Assembly: GCF_000020125.1 (NCBI RefSeq)
Contig: NC_010676.1
Span: 1,922,001 to 1,986,000 of the forward strand
Reading direction: 5' to 3'
DNA from: Paraburkholderia phytofirmans PsJN
GTDB taxonomy: Bacteria > Pseudomonadota > Gammaproteobacteria > Burkholderiales > Burkholderiaceae
DNA length: 64,000 nt
Shown here: piece after piece, positions 37,980-46,430 of the stretch
Numbering within the stretch: the stretch's first letter is position 1
Layout of the letters: every line of letters begins with the position of its first letter
The notes under the pieces: generated by a model
What the model was told of the DNA's origin: nothing
The model's input: only the letters and a program-made list of their open reading frames with translations
Databases searched by the model: none
Made by a program: the position numbers and the translations under genes

Positions 37980-38966
37980 TTACTTCAGGTAGTGCTTGGC
38001 GACCATCGCGCCCACCGTGTATTTTGGGTCGACAAAATTACCGAGCCGTACCTTGCCGACCTGACTCAGCATCATGTACGCATCCCACTTGTCAAAGCCA
38101 TAGTCCGCCGCCATCCACAACACGAGTTCGCGATAGGCAATGCGCGTCGCGTCCTCCAGCGGCCGTGCGCTGCCGATGCTCATCAGCGCGTCCTCGTTCT
38201 CCAGACGCGGCCAGCCGATCTGCCACTTCTTGATGAGATCGACGCGCACCGTTGTCGTGCTCTGATACTCCACCGCCGTGCCGCACACCTCGCCGTCGCC
38301 CTGACAGGCGTGCGCATCGCCGATGAAAAGCCGCCCGCCAGGAGAGCGCACCGGCAGATACGTGATGCTGCCCGGCCCCATGTCAGGCACGTCCATATTG
38401 CCACCGTGATTGTCGGGCGTGAGCGAATTGATCGAATCGATTTCGGGAGAAAGACTCAGCGTGCCGATATGCGGTTTGTACGGCAGCGTGTTGCGTTTGC
38501 TCCAGTACACGTTCTCTTCGTCGATCTTTATCTTGCGTACGATTTCCGGCAACGGCTCGTTGAGCAGCGCGGTGTAGTCCGTTCCGGTCAGCCCGCCGAA
38601 GTTCGGAATCATGCAGCAGAAGCCGTGCGGATCGTCGCCGCGCGGCGCCATCTTCTCGATATATACCGCGACCACGTCGCCCTTTTCCGCGCCTTCGATC
38701 ATGATCGGCCCATTCTGCGGATTGAGAAAAGGCACCTGCAGCACCTGCGACGGCTTGTCGGTCTCTTCCTTGATCTTGCCTTCGAAGGCGTCGCGGGTTT
38801 CCACCACCACGCGGTCCCCAGGCTTGACGTGCAGAACAGGCTGCGAATAAGGGCCGATCGTGTAGTGATAGGTCTTTTGCATCTCCTCGGTGAGATGATG
38901 CTCCACCGGCTCGCGATCGGCGCCGACACCGCGCTTCATCATGATCGATTCTTCAAGCCATTTCAT
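37980..38966 (-). CDS. fmdA: formamidase/acetamidase family hydrolase
   Basis: A 328-residue hydrolase of the FmdA/AmdA family, releasing ammonia from formamide or acetamide. Conserved blocks are VLHVKPGDRVVVETRDAFEG, GPIMIEGAEKGDVVAVYIEKM, the metal-binding-like HGGNMDVPDMGPGSITYLPV and GDAHACQGDGEVCGTAVE. It is shorter than the 400-residue FmdA type and closer to the compact acetamidase group. It starts 13 bp after the livF-like stop, in the operon core. It and the amidase at the operon end could divide small and larger amides. Confidence 0.9.
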   Translation of the reverse strand: MKWLEESIMMKRGVGADREPVEHHLTEEMQKTYHYTIGPYSQPVLHVKPGDRVVVETRDAFEGKIKEETDKPSQVLQVPFLNPQNGPIMIEGAEKGDVVAVYIEKMAPRGDDPHGFCCMIPNFGGLTGTDYTALLNEPLPEIVRKIKIDEENVYWSKRNTLPYKPHIGTLSLSPEIDSINSLTPDNHGGNMDVPDMGPGSITYLPVRSPGGRLFIGDAHACQGDGEVCGTAVEYQSTTTVRVDLIKKWQIGWPRLENEDALMSIGSARPLEDATRIAYRELVLWMAADYGFDKWDAYMMLSQVGKVRLGNFVDPKYTVGAMVAKHYLK

Positions 38967-38979
38967 GTTCCGCTCTCCG

Positions 38980-39687
38980 TCACAGTGCCAGATACTGGCG
39001 AATCAATTGTTCGTCGCCGAGTTGCTCAGGGCTCAATGTCTCGACGATACGGCCCTTGTCCATCACACAGCAGCGACTCGCGATGCGCTCGACCATGCCC
39101 ATATCCTGCTCGACCAGCACCACGCCGATACCCGTGTCGTGCGCGATATGCTGCAGCGTGTCGCCGATCAGATCGACGATAGAGGGTTGAATGCCTTCGG
39201 AAGGCTCGTCGAGCAGCAGCACCTTCGGTGCGCTGATCAGTGCGCGGGCAATCGCCAACTGCTGCTGTTCGCCCCCGCTCATGGTGCCGGCCTTCTGCGT
39301 ATAGCGTTTCTTCAGAATCGGAAAATAGCCGACGACTTTCTCTTTCATGTCCGCGGCGCGCGCCCGATTCGCCTGCGCGCCAACCTGCAGATTCTCGGCA
39401 ACGGTCAGCGCGCCGAAGATCTCGCGCCCCTGCGGCACATAGCCCATGCCGCTCTGCGCCCGTGCATACGGCTTGTCCTGGCCGATCGCATTGCCTGCGA
39501 GTCTGATTTCGCCGGCATCGAGTCTGACAAGACCGATCAGCGCGCGCATCAGCGTCGTCTTGCCTACCCCGTTGCGCCCGATGAACGCCAGCACCTCGCC
39601 GCGTCCGACGCCGAACGACACGCCGTTGAGCACGCGTCCGCCGCCATATCCCGCTTCAACGTTCGACACCTCCAGCAACGCGTTCAT
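38980..39687 (-). CDS. ABC transporter ATP-binding protein (LivF/UrtE type)
   Basis: A 235-residue ATPase of the branched-chain amino acid/urea/amide importer class. Walker A is GRNGVGKTTL, the signature is MSGGEQQQLAIARAL, Walker B is KVLLLDEPSEGIQPSIV, and the switch His region is not obvious before CVMDKGRIVE. The start overlaps the livG-like stop by 4 bp (ATGA), so translation is coupled. With the other ATPase and two permeases it forms one importer, predicted to take up short amides or urea. Confidence 0.95.
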   Translation of the reverse strand: MNALLEVSNVEAGYGGGRVLNGVSFGVGRGEVLAFIGRNGVGKTTLMRALIGLVRLDAGEIRLAGNAIGQDKPYARAQSGMGYVPQGREIFGALTVAENLQVGAQANRARAADMKEKVVGYFPILKKRYTQKAGTMSGGEQQQLAIARALISAPKVLLLDEPSEGIQPSIVDLIGDTLQHIAHDTGIGVVLVEQDMGMVERIASRCCVMDKGRIVETLSPEQLGDEQLIRQYLAL

Positions 39688-40394
39688 TTCTTCTTCCCCA
39701 GATACACTTCCGCGACATCGTCGCGCGCGAGGATCTCATCGAGCGGCCCGTCGGCGAGCAGGCTCCCGCCGTGCAGTACCGTGACGCGCGAGGCGATCTG
39801 CTTGACAAAGGTCATGTCGTGCTCGACCACCATCATCGTGAGGCCGTCTGCCGACAATCGCTTGATGAGTTCGCCAGTCGCATGCGTCTCCTCCACCGAC
39901 ATGCCCGCCACCGGTTCATCGAGAAACAGCAGCTTCGGGCGCAACGACACGGCCATCGCGATTTCAAGCCATTGCTTCTTGCCGTGCGACAGGTTGCGCG
40001 CGAGCACGTGCGCTTCGTTCTCCAGCATGAAGCGTTGCAGCAGTTCGTCGAGACTCTCGGGCCGGTCGTCCTTCGCGCGATGCAGCGACAGTTGCAAATG
40101 CTGACGCACGCTCAGATCGGGAAACACGCCGGGAATCTGGAACTTGATACTCATGCCCATACGGATGCGCTCGTGCGGAAGCACATGGCTCATGTCCTTG
40201 CCGAGAAACAGCACGCTGCCTTCAGAAGGACGATGCTCGCCCGTGATGAGCTTGAAGAACGTGCTTTTGCCCGCGCCGTTCGGCCCGATCACGCAGCGAA
40301 TCTCCTTCGCCTCGATACTGAAGTCGATTCCGTTGATCACTTGCGCGCCGCCAAAATGCTTCTTGAGCCCGCGCGTTTCGAGCAGCGTGGTCAT
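39684..40394 (-). CDS. ABC transporter ATP-binding protein (LivG/UrtD type)
   Basis: A 236-residue ATPase. Walker A is GPNGAGKSTF, the signature is a degenerate LSHGKKQWLEIAMAV, and Walker B is KLLFLDEPVAGMSVEE, which is typical of UrtD/LivG. The ATG at 40394 lies behind GAGAGGAGGGCAAGTC; the frame runs upstream to 41027 as a shadow of the permease. It overlaps livM by 4 bp. Confidence 0.95.
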   Translation of the reverse strand: MTTLLETRGLKKHFGGAQVINGIDFSIEAKEIRCVIGPNGAGKSTFFKLITGEHRPSEGSVLFLGKDMSHVLPHERIRMGMSIKFQIPGVFPDLSVRQHLQLSLHRAKDDRPESLDELLQRFMLENEAHVLARNLSHGKKQWLEIAMAVSLRPKLLFLDEPVAGMSVEETHATGELIKRLSADGLTMMVVEHDMTFVKQIASRVTVLHGGSLLADGPLDEILARDDVAEVYLGKKK

Positions 40395-41461
40395 GACTTG
40401 CCCTCCTCTCGCTTGAGACATCCGCCGGCGTGGCGTGAAGCGCCGCTCGTGCGGCTCGACAGACGCCGCAGATGCCGCGCGACGAACGGCAGCAGACCTT
40501 CGGGCGCGGCCAGTACGACGATCAGCAGAATCGCACCGAGCAGGATTAGCGCGTACTGGCTGCCGTACACCGCGAGATTCTGCGAGAGCCACACGAGAAA
40601 GGCAGTGCCGATGATCGTTCCGCCAATGCTCTTTCTTCCCGACGTCGCGACCCAGATCACTGGCATCGCGGCAGCGGTAAGGCCCATTGTCGACGGCGTG
40701 ATGTAAGAGCCCCAGATTGTGTACAGCGCACCCGACAGTCCGCCCAGCGTGCAACCGAGTACGAACACCATTAATTGATGACGGCGGATGTCGACGCCGA
40801 GCATCTCCGCACGCTGCGGATTCTCCCGAATAGCGATGAGGGTCAAACCGAAGGTGCCGTCCAGCAGCTTGCGCATGATCGCGTAGACCGCGATCAACAG
40901 AAGCAGCACGAGGTAGTAGAAGCTCACGTTCTCCAGCGTGAGCGGCCCGCCCGGCCACGGAATGGTCAATTGCGGCATGCCGCCCATACCGTTGTAACCA
41001 TTCAGCCGCGCCTCGCCGATCGCCCATTGCGGCCCTGCCGTCTGCGACATGAAGGTTTCGAGCACGAGCGTCACCGACAATGTGACGATGCCGATGAACA
41101 CGCCTTTAATGCGACCATAGAAAACCATGTAGCCGATCAGCCCCGCGGCGACGATGCTCACCACGATGCCCGCGCCGAGCCCGAGCCACGACTCGAACCA
41201 CGTGTCGCCATAGTTGAGCGTGAAGATGCCGTAAGTGTAGCCCGACAATCCGAAGAATGCGGTCTGCCCGAACGACAGGATGCCGCCGTAGCCCCACATC
41301 GCAGCGAGCCCGAGCGCACTGAACGCCCACAGCAGACAGTAGGCGAGATTGCCGCTGGTGTTCGCATCGACTACCAGCGGCAGACAAAGCGCCACGAGCC
41401 ACGGCACCGTATGCAACGCGCGCGTTACGGCACTGGTCGAAGGCTGTTTCATTTGCGTCAC
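40391..41461 (-). CDS. ABC transporter permease (LivM/UrtC type)
   Basis: A 356-residue inner-membrane permease with about 9-10 helices. GGILSFGQTAFFGLSGYTYG and LTLIAIRENPQRAEMLGVDI (the EAA-like cytoplasmic loop) are the family marks. The GTG at 41461 is chosen because AGGAGG lies 5 bp upstream; the ATG three codons later is an alternative. It overlaps the livG-like gene by 4 bp and follows livH by 9 bp. Confidence 0.95.
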   Translation of the reverse strand: MTQMKQPSTSAVTRALHTVPWLVALCLPLVVDANTSGNLAYCLLWAFSALGLAAMWGYGGILSFGQTAFFGLSGYTYGIFTLNYGDTWFESWLGLGAGIVVSIVAAGLIGYMVFYGRIKGVFIGIVTLSVTLVLETFMSQTAGPQWAIGEARLNGYNGMGGMPQLTIPWPGGPLTLENVSFYYLVLLLLIAVYAIMRKLLDGTFGLTLIAIRENPQRAEMLGVDIRRHQLMVFVLGCTLGGLSGALYTIWGSYITPSTMGLTAAAMPVIWVATSGRKSIGGTIIGTAFLVWLSQNLAVYGSQYALILLGAILLIVVLAAPEGLLPFVARHLRRLSSRTSGASRHAGGCLKREEGKS

Positions 41462-41470
41462 TTCTGCCTC

Positions 41471-42340
41471 CTAGCGCAAGCGGGTGAAGAGATTGCCGAG
41501 ACCTTGCGGCATTAACCGGATCACGACGATGACGGTCACCAGCAGACCGATCTGTCCGAACAGCTGCCCATAAGACGCCGTCAGCGCGGTCTGGATGATC
41601 GCGAGCACGCCGGCCGCCGGTGTCGTGCCCGCGATCACGTTGGCACCGCCGACCACTACCGACACGAAGGCCTGCACGATGAAGTTGCTGCCCATCGTCG
41701 GGACCGCCGTCATGGTCGGCGCGTAGAGTGCGCCGGTGAGACCCGCGAGTCCCGCGCCCAGCGCGAAGGTCAGCGTGTAGAGCCGGTCCGTGCGCAAACC
41801 GAGGCACTGCGCGATGTTCGCGTTCTGGATCGTGGCGCGCGCGCAGACGCCGTAATTGGTCTTGAAGAACAGCAGGTAGAGGCCGAACAGGATTGCGAGC
41901 GCGATACCGGGCAGCACGGCGCGATACGTCGAGAACGAATACTCGCCGAGCGAAAACGAGCCGAACGGCGTGCCGATCCCTTCGATCGACGGACCGGCGA
42001 CAAGAAGCATGGTCTGCTGCACGATGAGGCTGATTGCCCACGTTGCGACGACGGAATCGAACAGACGGTCGTAGAGATGACGAATCACCAGCCGTTCGAC
42101 GATGACGCCCGCGAGCGCCGCCGCGAGTGCGCCGGCCAGCATCGCGAGCGGCAGCGGCGCACCGTGCTTGGCCGTGATGATGGTCACGTACGCGCCGCAC
42201 ATGATGAACTCGCCATGCGCGAGATTGATGACACCCATCATGCCGAAGATCACCGCGAGACCGAGCGCCGCGAGCACCAGGTAAGCGAAGTTGTCGCCGA
42301 ACTGATAGATCAGCGAATAGAGAGCCGACAAAGTGGCCAT
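41471..42340 (-). CDS. ABC transporter permease (LivH/UrtB type)
   Basis: A 289-residue inner-membrane permease with about 8 helices. LVLAALGLAVIFGMMGVINLAHGEFIMCGAY and the C-terminal YGQLFGQIGLLVTVIVVIRLMPQGLGNLF are conserved in LivH/UrtB. The ATG at 42340 follows GGAGCACGT; the frame extends to 42475 without a better start. It follows the substrate-binding protein by about 65 bp and pairs with the LivM-type permease. Confidence 0.94.
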   Translation of the reverse strand: MATLSALYSLIYQFGDNFAYLVLAALGLAVIFGMMGVINLAHGEFIMCGAYVTIITAKHGAPLPLAMLAGALAAALAGVIVERLVIRHLYDRLFDSVVATWAISLIVQQTMLLVAGPSIEGIGTPFGSFSLGEYSFSTYRAVLPGIALAILFGLYLLFFKTNYGVCARATIQNANIAQCLGLRTDRLYTLTFALGAGLAGLTGALYAPTMTAVPTMGSNFIVQAFVSVVVGGANVIAGTTPAAGVLAIIQTALTASYGQLFGQIGLLVTVIVVIRLMPQGLGNLFTRLR

Positions 42341-42404
42341 ACGTGCTCCACGTTCAGGAGGGCGACGCGCGAGCCTGCTGCATGTCTCGCGCGCCGACTT
42401 CGGA

Positions 42405-43640
42405 TCAGGACTTCTTGGGCAGGTTCGACGGCGTGTATTGACGATGATCCGGCTTGTTCGGCAGATCGCAGCCAACCTTGCCGAGCCAGTACGGCTGTAC
42501 GTCGTCCCACACCTTCGGAATCTCGACCGAGTGGTCCTCCTTCACGTGCACCAGAAAGATGGTGTGACTCGCGTGATGGCTCTTCGGATCGATACAGACC
42601 TTGCCCTGCTCGCCGGTCGTGCAGATGTCGCCGCTTTCGAGTGCTTTGCGCACCTGATCCTGATTCGTCGACTTCGCCTTTTCGACAGCAGCCTTGTACA
42701 GATAGATCGCGTCGTACGCGTTCGCGGCTTCCTGATTGATGTAGGGCTCATTCGGGAACTTCGCGTGGAAGCGCTTCTTGAAGTCGTTGCTCGCAGGCGT
42801 ATCGACCTCTTCGACGTAATTCGCCGTCACGTACATGTCCTTCAGCGCAGGCGGTTTGAAGCGCTTGTGCTCATAGGCCTGACCGACGTTCACCGAACTC
42901 GCCATCGGCAGATTCAGATGCGCCGACGCCTGCTGCTCGTAGTACGAAGACTGATTTGCGCCGACCAGCAGCGTCACGACAAAGTCGGGCTTCGCCTTCT
43001 GGATGTTCTGGATGGTCTGGCCGAACTGCGACACCGACAGCGGAATGAACTCCTCGCCGACCATCGTGCCGCCGTTTTCCTTGACGATGTTGCGTACCCA
43101 CTCCGCCGAAATCTGCCCAAAGTTGTAGTCGGCCGCGATGGTGTACACCTTCTTGCCGTACTTCTGCATCATCCACGGAATGAGCGTCGAGAATTGCTGC
43201 TCGGGCACCGCGCCGGTAACAAAGGTGTTCGTGTCGCAGACACCGCCCTCATACTGATTGTCGTACCAGTAGAGCTGATGCGCGCGGTCCATGATCGGGC
43301 GGATCGCTTCGCGCGATGCGCTGGAGAACGCGCCGAAAATCACATCGGGCTTGTCGGTCTGCACGAGCCGCCGGGCCAATTCCTGAAACTTGGTGTTGTC
43401 CGACTGTGTGTCGTAGGCGATCAGTTGCACCGGGCGGCCGAGAATGCCGCCCTTCGCGTTGATCTCGTCGACGGCGAGTTCCGTGGCATGAATCTTGGGA
43501 ATCGTGGCCAGCGCGAAATTCCCCGAGGCGTCTTCGAGCAAGCCGATCTTCACGGGATCAGCGGCGCTCGAAGCGAGCGAAGTCAGTGCGAGTCCTGCGG
43601 TAAGGGCGAGACGCATCCAGCCCGACAGCTTCAGCGACAT
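42405..43640 (-). CDS. amide/urea ABC transporter substrate-binding protein
   Basis: A 411-residue periplasmic binding protein with a signal peptide (MSLKLSGWMRLALTAGLALTSLASSA). The mature part begins ADPVKIGLLEDASGNFALATIPKIHATELAVDEINAKGGILG. It is of the FmdD/UrtA type; GAFSSASREAIRPIMDRAHQLYWYDNQYEGG recalls the amide-binding fold of AmiC, with which it is clearly homologous. It is the first gene of the amide operon. ATG follows CTGGAGAACCCGC. The upstream leader holds an intrinsic terminator. Confidence 0.92.
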   Translation of the reverse strand: MSLKLSGWMRLALTAGLALTSLASSAADPVKIGLLEDASGNFALATIPKIHATELAVDEINAKGGILGRPVQLIAYDTQSDNTKFQELARRLVQTDKPDVIFGAFSSASREAIRPIMDRAHQLYWYDNQYEGGVCDTNTFVTGAVPEQQFSTLIPWMMQKYGKKVYTIAADYNFGQISAEWVRNIVKENGGTMVGEEFIPLSVSQFGQTIQNIQKAKPDFVVTLLVGANQSSYYEQQASAHLNLPMASSVNVGQAYEHKRFKPPALKDMYVTANYVEEVDTPASNDFKKRFHAKFPNEPYINQEAANAYDAIYLYKAAVEKAKSTNQDQVRKALESGDICTTGEQGKVCIDPKSHHASHTIFLVHVKEDHSVEIPKVWDDVQPYWLGKVGCDLPNKPDHRQYTPSNLPKKS

Positions 43641-43705
43641 GCGGGTTCTCCAGAGATGGGCGCCAGACAGAGCGCTAGAACAAGGGAAAAAAATGTGGAC
43701 AAAAA

Positions 43706-43742
43706 AAGCCCCCTGACGAACGGCGAGTTCGTCAGGGGGCTT
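43706..43742 (-). terminator. leader attenuator terminator of the amide operon
   Basis: A 16-bp perfect stem (GCCCCCTGACGAAC core) with a 5-nt loop, followed on the minus strand by seven U residues at 43707-43701. It lies about 65 bp upstream of the substrate-binding gene, on the operon strand, and no gene precedes it there. It should stop nearly all transcripts unless an antiterminator acts, so AmiR is the natural effector. Confidence 0.93.
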
Positions 43743-43747
43743 CTGTG

Positions 43748-43774
43748 CCGGGTCCTCGGGCGGACATCTTTGTC
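43748..43774 (-). promoter_or_regulatory. candidate ANTAR-type tandem hexaloop hairpins
   Basis: Two mini-hairpins on the operon strand just before the terminator: GAC-AAAGAT-GTC (43774-43763) and CCG-AGGACC-CGG (43759-43748), separated by 3 nt. ANTAR targets have two hexaloops with A at loop position 1 and G at position 4. The first matches both, the second has only the A. Stems are 3 bp, shorter than usual, so the call is tentative. Confidence 0.4.
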
Positions 43775-43933
43775 GGGCCTCGAAGGAGTGACTTGAGTCT
43801 AAAACGCCAAATTTTTACTTGTCAACTGCGGTCAAAAACCTGGGGGGCTTCACGAGACTGGGCTGAGTGGGAGGTTGAAGTCGATACCGGTTTTCCGATT
43901 GGTGAAGCGTGGAGAGTCCGCAGCGTTCTCAGA

Positions 43934-44380
43934 CTAACTCTCAGGAAAGATGCATTCGCCGTTGCGAACCAGCGCCTTCACCTCTTCACTCACCTGCATT
44001 GGGCTTCGACTCAATCGGGCAAAAAACTCCTTGCTGCGCCGCACGTAGGACTTCGAATCGTACTTTGCACTCCAAAGGACTATGTTAAGCACGATGGGAA
44101 TGAGGTCCAGGCCCTTCTCGGTCAGAGTGTAGAAGTCCTTGCGCTTGTCGCCGGGATTGGGGGCCTTCGAGAGAATTCCCTGCTCCTCAAGAAAGGCAAG
44201 GCGGGAAGCAAGGACATTGGTCGCGATGCCCTCTTCCGATTTCAGGAACTCGCCATACGTCTTTTTGCCGACAAAAACGATGTCGCGAATGATCAGAAGC
44301 GACCACCGGTCGCCGAAGATCTCCACGCCGTAGTTCACTGCGCAATGGGACCGAACGTCTTCTTTAGATGTCGTCTTCAT
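43934..44380 (-). CDS. HxlR-family transcriptional regulator
   Basis: A 148-residue winged helix-turn-helix regulator. CAVNYGVEIFGDRWSLLIIRDIVFVGKKTYGEFLKSEEGIATNVLASRLAFLEEQGILSK is the HxlR DNA-binding region, with a single N-terminal Cys near residue 13 that could sense redox or electrophiles. It is divergent from the SDR-type gene at 44546, and two inverted repeats with CTTG/CAAG arms occupy the 165 bp between them. It probably represses both directions. ATG follows AGGATCTAGCT. Confidence 0.93.
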   Translation of the reverse strand: MKTTSKEDVRSHCAVNYGVEIFGDRWSLLIIRDIVFVGKKTYGEFLKSEEGIATNVLASRLAFLEEQGILSKAPNPGDKRKDFYTLTEKGLDLIPIVLNIVLWSAKYDSKSYVRRSKEFFARLSRSPMQVSEEVKALVRNGECIFPES

Positions 44381-44398
44381 AGCTAGATCCTAACATCG

Positions 44399-44447
44399 CT
44401 TGCATACCGCAAGTATATTTTCGTGTTTACTTGTTTTTTGCAAGTAA
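44399..44447. promoter_or_regulatory. two HxlR-type operator candidates
   Basis: CTTGC-N5-GCAAG at 44399-44413 and TTACTTG-N7-CAAGTAA at 44427-44447, both perfect inverted repeats with the same CTTG/CAAG core, in the divergent promoter region. Two sites a short distance apart on the DNA suit binding by two dimers. Confidence 0.7.
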
Positions 44448-44545
44448 CATGGTTAGCATGGCCTTTAGAGATTGCGAGCACCGATCACTCATGGCTGAAC
44501 GCACGGGTATCACCACTTCTCACATCACTCACAAGGAGCAGCTAC

Positions 44546-45517
44546 ATGCACGTATTTGTCACTGGCGGGACCGGCCACGCCGGTTCGCACATCATCCCCG
44601 ACCTCGTCGCGGCCGGCCACGAGGTTACCGCGTTGGCCCGAACGGACGAGTCGGCGGCTACGGTGTCCGCTCTCGGCGCCAAGGCGCGTCGCGGTGATCT
44701 TAGCGACCTGGCTGGGCTCAAGGCGGCAGCGGCCGAGTCCGACGGCGTCATTCACGTCGGATATCGCGCTGACCTGCTCCAGGCTGGTGGGATCGCCGCC
44801 TTGGGCGATTCGGAGCTCTCGATCGTGCTCGCTTTCGGCGAGGCGCTGGCGGGAACCGGGAAACCGCTGGTCGTTGCAGGCAGCATCGGCGCACCCACGA
44901 ATGTGGGTCGGGGGGCCCCTCTTGTCGCACCGGTCAGCCTGGGCCGACCCGCCACCGAGGATGACCCCGCCCTTCCTGGCAGGCCCCTCGACGCAGGCAC
45001 CCTGCGAGCTCGCAATGTCGTGGAGACCGCTGTCGTCGGCCTTGCCGAGCAAGGCGTGCGGTCTTCGGTCGTGCGGATTCCCCTCATCGCACACAGCACA
45101 GCCGATCGCGTCGGCTTCCTCCAGATCCTGATCGGGCTTGCCAAGGAGAAGGGCGTCATCGGCTACCCTGGAGACGGCGAGAACCGGTGGCCCGCCGTGC
45201 ACATCCGCGATCTTGCCTCTTTGTTCCGACTGGCGTTGGAGAAAGGCCCTGCCGGCAAGACCTGGCACGCAGTTGCCGACGAGGGTATCCGGTTCCGCGA
45301 GATTGCTGAGGCCATCGCCGCTCGCCTTGGCGTACCCGCTGTGAGCATTCCCGCGGACGAACTGATGGTGCCGGGCTACTTCGGATTCCTCTCGGCTGTA
45401 GTCACGGGCGACTTCCCGGCGTCCAACGCCATCACGCGAAAATCTCTCGGCTGGGAGCCTGCTCAGCCAGGCCTGCTCGAGGACATGGATAACGGTCATT
45501 ATTTCCCCGCCGGCTGA
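44546..45517 (+). CDS. atypical SDR / NAD-dependent epimerase-family protein
   Basis: A 323-residue NAD(P)-binding protein. The Rossmann motif TGGTGHAGSH is at residues 7-16. The fold continues as an extended/atypical SDR (GDLSDLAGLKAAAAESDGVIHVGYRADLL, DGENRWPAVHIRDLASLFRLALEKGPAGKTWHAV). The usual YxxxK is not obvious, so it may be a reductase-like sensor. It is preceded by AAGGAGCAGCTAC and lies in the divergent promoter controlled by HxlR. The following gene is 76 bp away on the same strand. Confidence 0.87.
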   Translation: MHVFVTGGTGHAGSHIIPDLVAAGHEVTALARTDESAATVSALGAKARRGDLSDLAGLKAAAAESDGVIHVGYRADLLQAGGIAALGDSELSIVLAFGEALAGTGKPLVVAGSIGAPTNVGRGAPLVAPVSLGRPATEDDPALPGRPLDAGTLRARNVVETAVVGLAEQGVRSSVVRIPLIAHSTADRVGFLQILIGLAKEKGVIGYPGDGENRWPAVHIRDLASLFRLALEKGPAGKTWHAVADEGIRFREIAEAIAARLGVPAVSIPADELMVPGYFGFLSAVVTGDFPASNAITRKSLGWEPAQPGLLEDMDNGHYFPAG

Positions 45518-45593
45518 ACTGGGCTAACAACGGGGAGCCGGGCCGGAACGAGCCCGGCAGACGCCAATACTCCAACTCACGAGGAAACTGCAC

Positions 45594-46214
45594 ATGAGCA
45601 CTATCAGCATTATCGGATCAGGAGGGATGGCCACTGCGATCGCCGGCCGTGTCGCCAAGGCTGGACAGACTGTCGAGGTGATCAGCCGCGATAACGTAAA
45701 AGCGCAGGCACTGGCCGACCAACTGGCGCCCGGAGCGATCACAGGGAAGTACGGCGCCGCGCCGGCGGGCGACATCGTTATCCTCGCCGTGCCGTACGCC
45801 AGCGCGGCGTCGGTGGTGGCCGACTTCGGGAAAGCGCTCGACGGCAAGGTGATCATCGACATCACCAACCCGGTTGCCCCCGACCTTTCGGGCCTCTTGA
45901 CCCCTCCCGGCAGTTCCGGCGCGCAGGAGACCGCTAGGGGCGTCCCCGCCGGCGCGCATGTGGTGAAGGCCTTCAATACGATCTTCGGTCACGTACTCGC
46001 CAAGGGTGGACGCCTCGACGCGTTCATCGCAGCCGACGATGCGGACGCGAAGGCCCGCGTCTCGACCTTCCTCGAAAGTCTCGGGCTGCGTCCGCTTGAT
46101 GTCGGCGGCTTGCAGATGGCCCAGACGTTAGAGGCGCTCGGCTTGATGATGATCGGCCTGGCCCAAAACGGCGCCGGCACATGGGACTTCGCCTTGAACG
46201 TCGATCTCGGCTGA
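45594..46214 (+). CDS. NADPH-dependent F420 reductase-like protein
   Basis: A 206-residue Rossmann-fold protein of the NADP oxidoreductase/F420-reductase-like family. IIGSGGMATAIAGRVAKAGQTVEVISRD is the NADP-binding start, with VPYASAASVVADFGKALDGKVIIDITNPVAPDL and HVVKAFNTIFGHVLA following. Such proteins occur outside F420-making species as quinone or flavin reductase-like enzymes of uncertain role. It follows the atypical SDR and is probably co-regulated by HxlR. ATG follows GAGGAAACTGCAC. Confidence 0.88.
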   Translation: MSTISIIGSGGMATAIAGRVAKAGQTVEVISRDNVKAQALADQLAPGAITGKYGAAPAGDIVILAVPYASAASVVADFGKALDGKVIIDITNPVAPDLSGLLTPPGSSGAQETARGVPAGAHVVKAFNTIFGHVLAKGGRLDAFIAADDADAKARVSTFLESLGLRPLDVGGLQMAQTLEALGLMMIGLAQNGAGTWDFALNVDLG

Positions 46215-46391
46215 ATCGCCGGTCACGGTCTCATCAGCAGGTGCAGGACACCGTTGAGAGCAAGTCAAAAACAATAGCCACCATTGACTTCACTGCGTCG
46301 GCATTACCACACGTTGTTTCTAGCTAATGCGGCGGTTCGGCCGCCCATGGAAGTCGGAGAGCGTATGCCCCCGGTGGACTGCGGCAGTGGC

Positions 46392-46430
46392 TTGCTTTCA
46401 ATCCATATTTCCAATATATTGGAAATATGG
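46392..46430 (+). promoter_or_regulatory. arsR promoter and perfect ArsR palindrome
   Basis: -35 TTGCTT (46392-46397), 17-bp spacer, -10 TATATT (46415-46420). A perfect 28-bp palindrome at 46403-46430 (left arm starts CCATATTTCC) covers the -10, the predicted start site and the arsR ATG at 46427. The predicted transcription start coincides with that ATG, so the mRNA would be leaderless. An ArsR dimer on this palindrome would block polymerase directly. Confidence 0.83.

Noticed and set aside
36684..39182. Long plus-strand frames over amiC and fmdA
   Set aside because: Antisense shadows of recognised genes, rich in Arg and His.
43801..43860. TTGACA/TTGACC near 43815-43835 as the amide operon promoter
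   Set aside because: No acceptable -10 at proper spacing, so the promoter was left uncalled.
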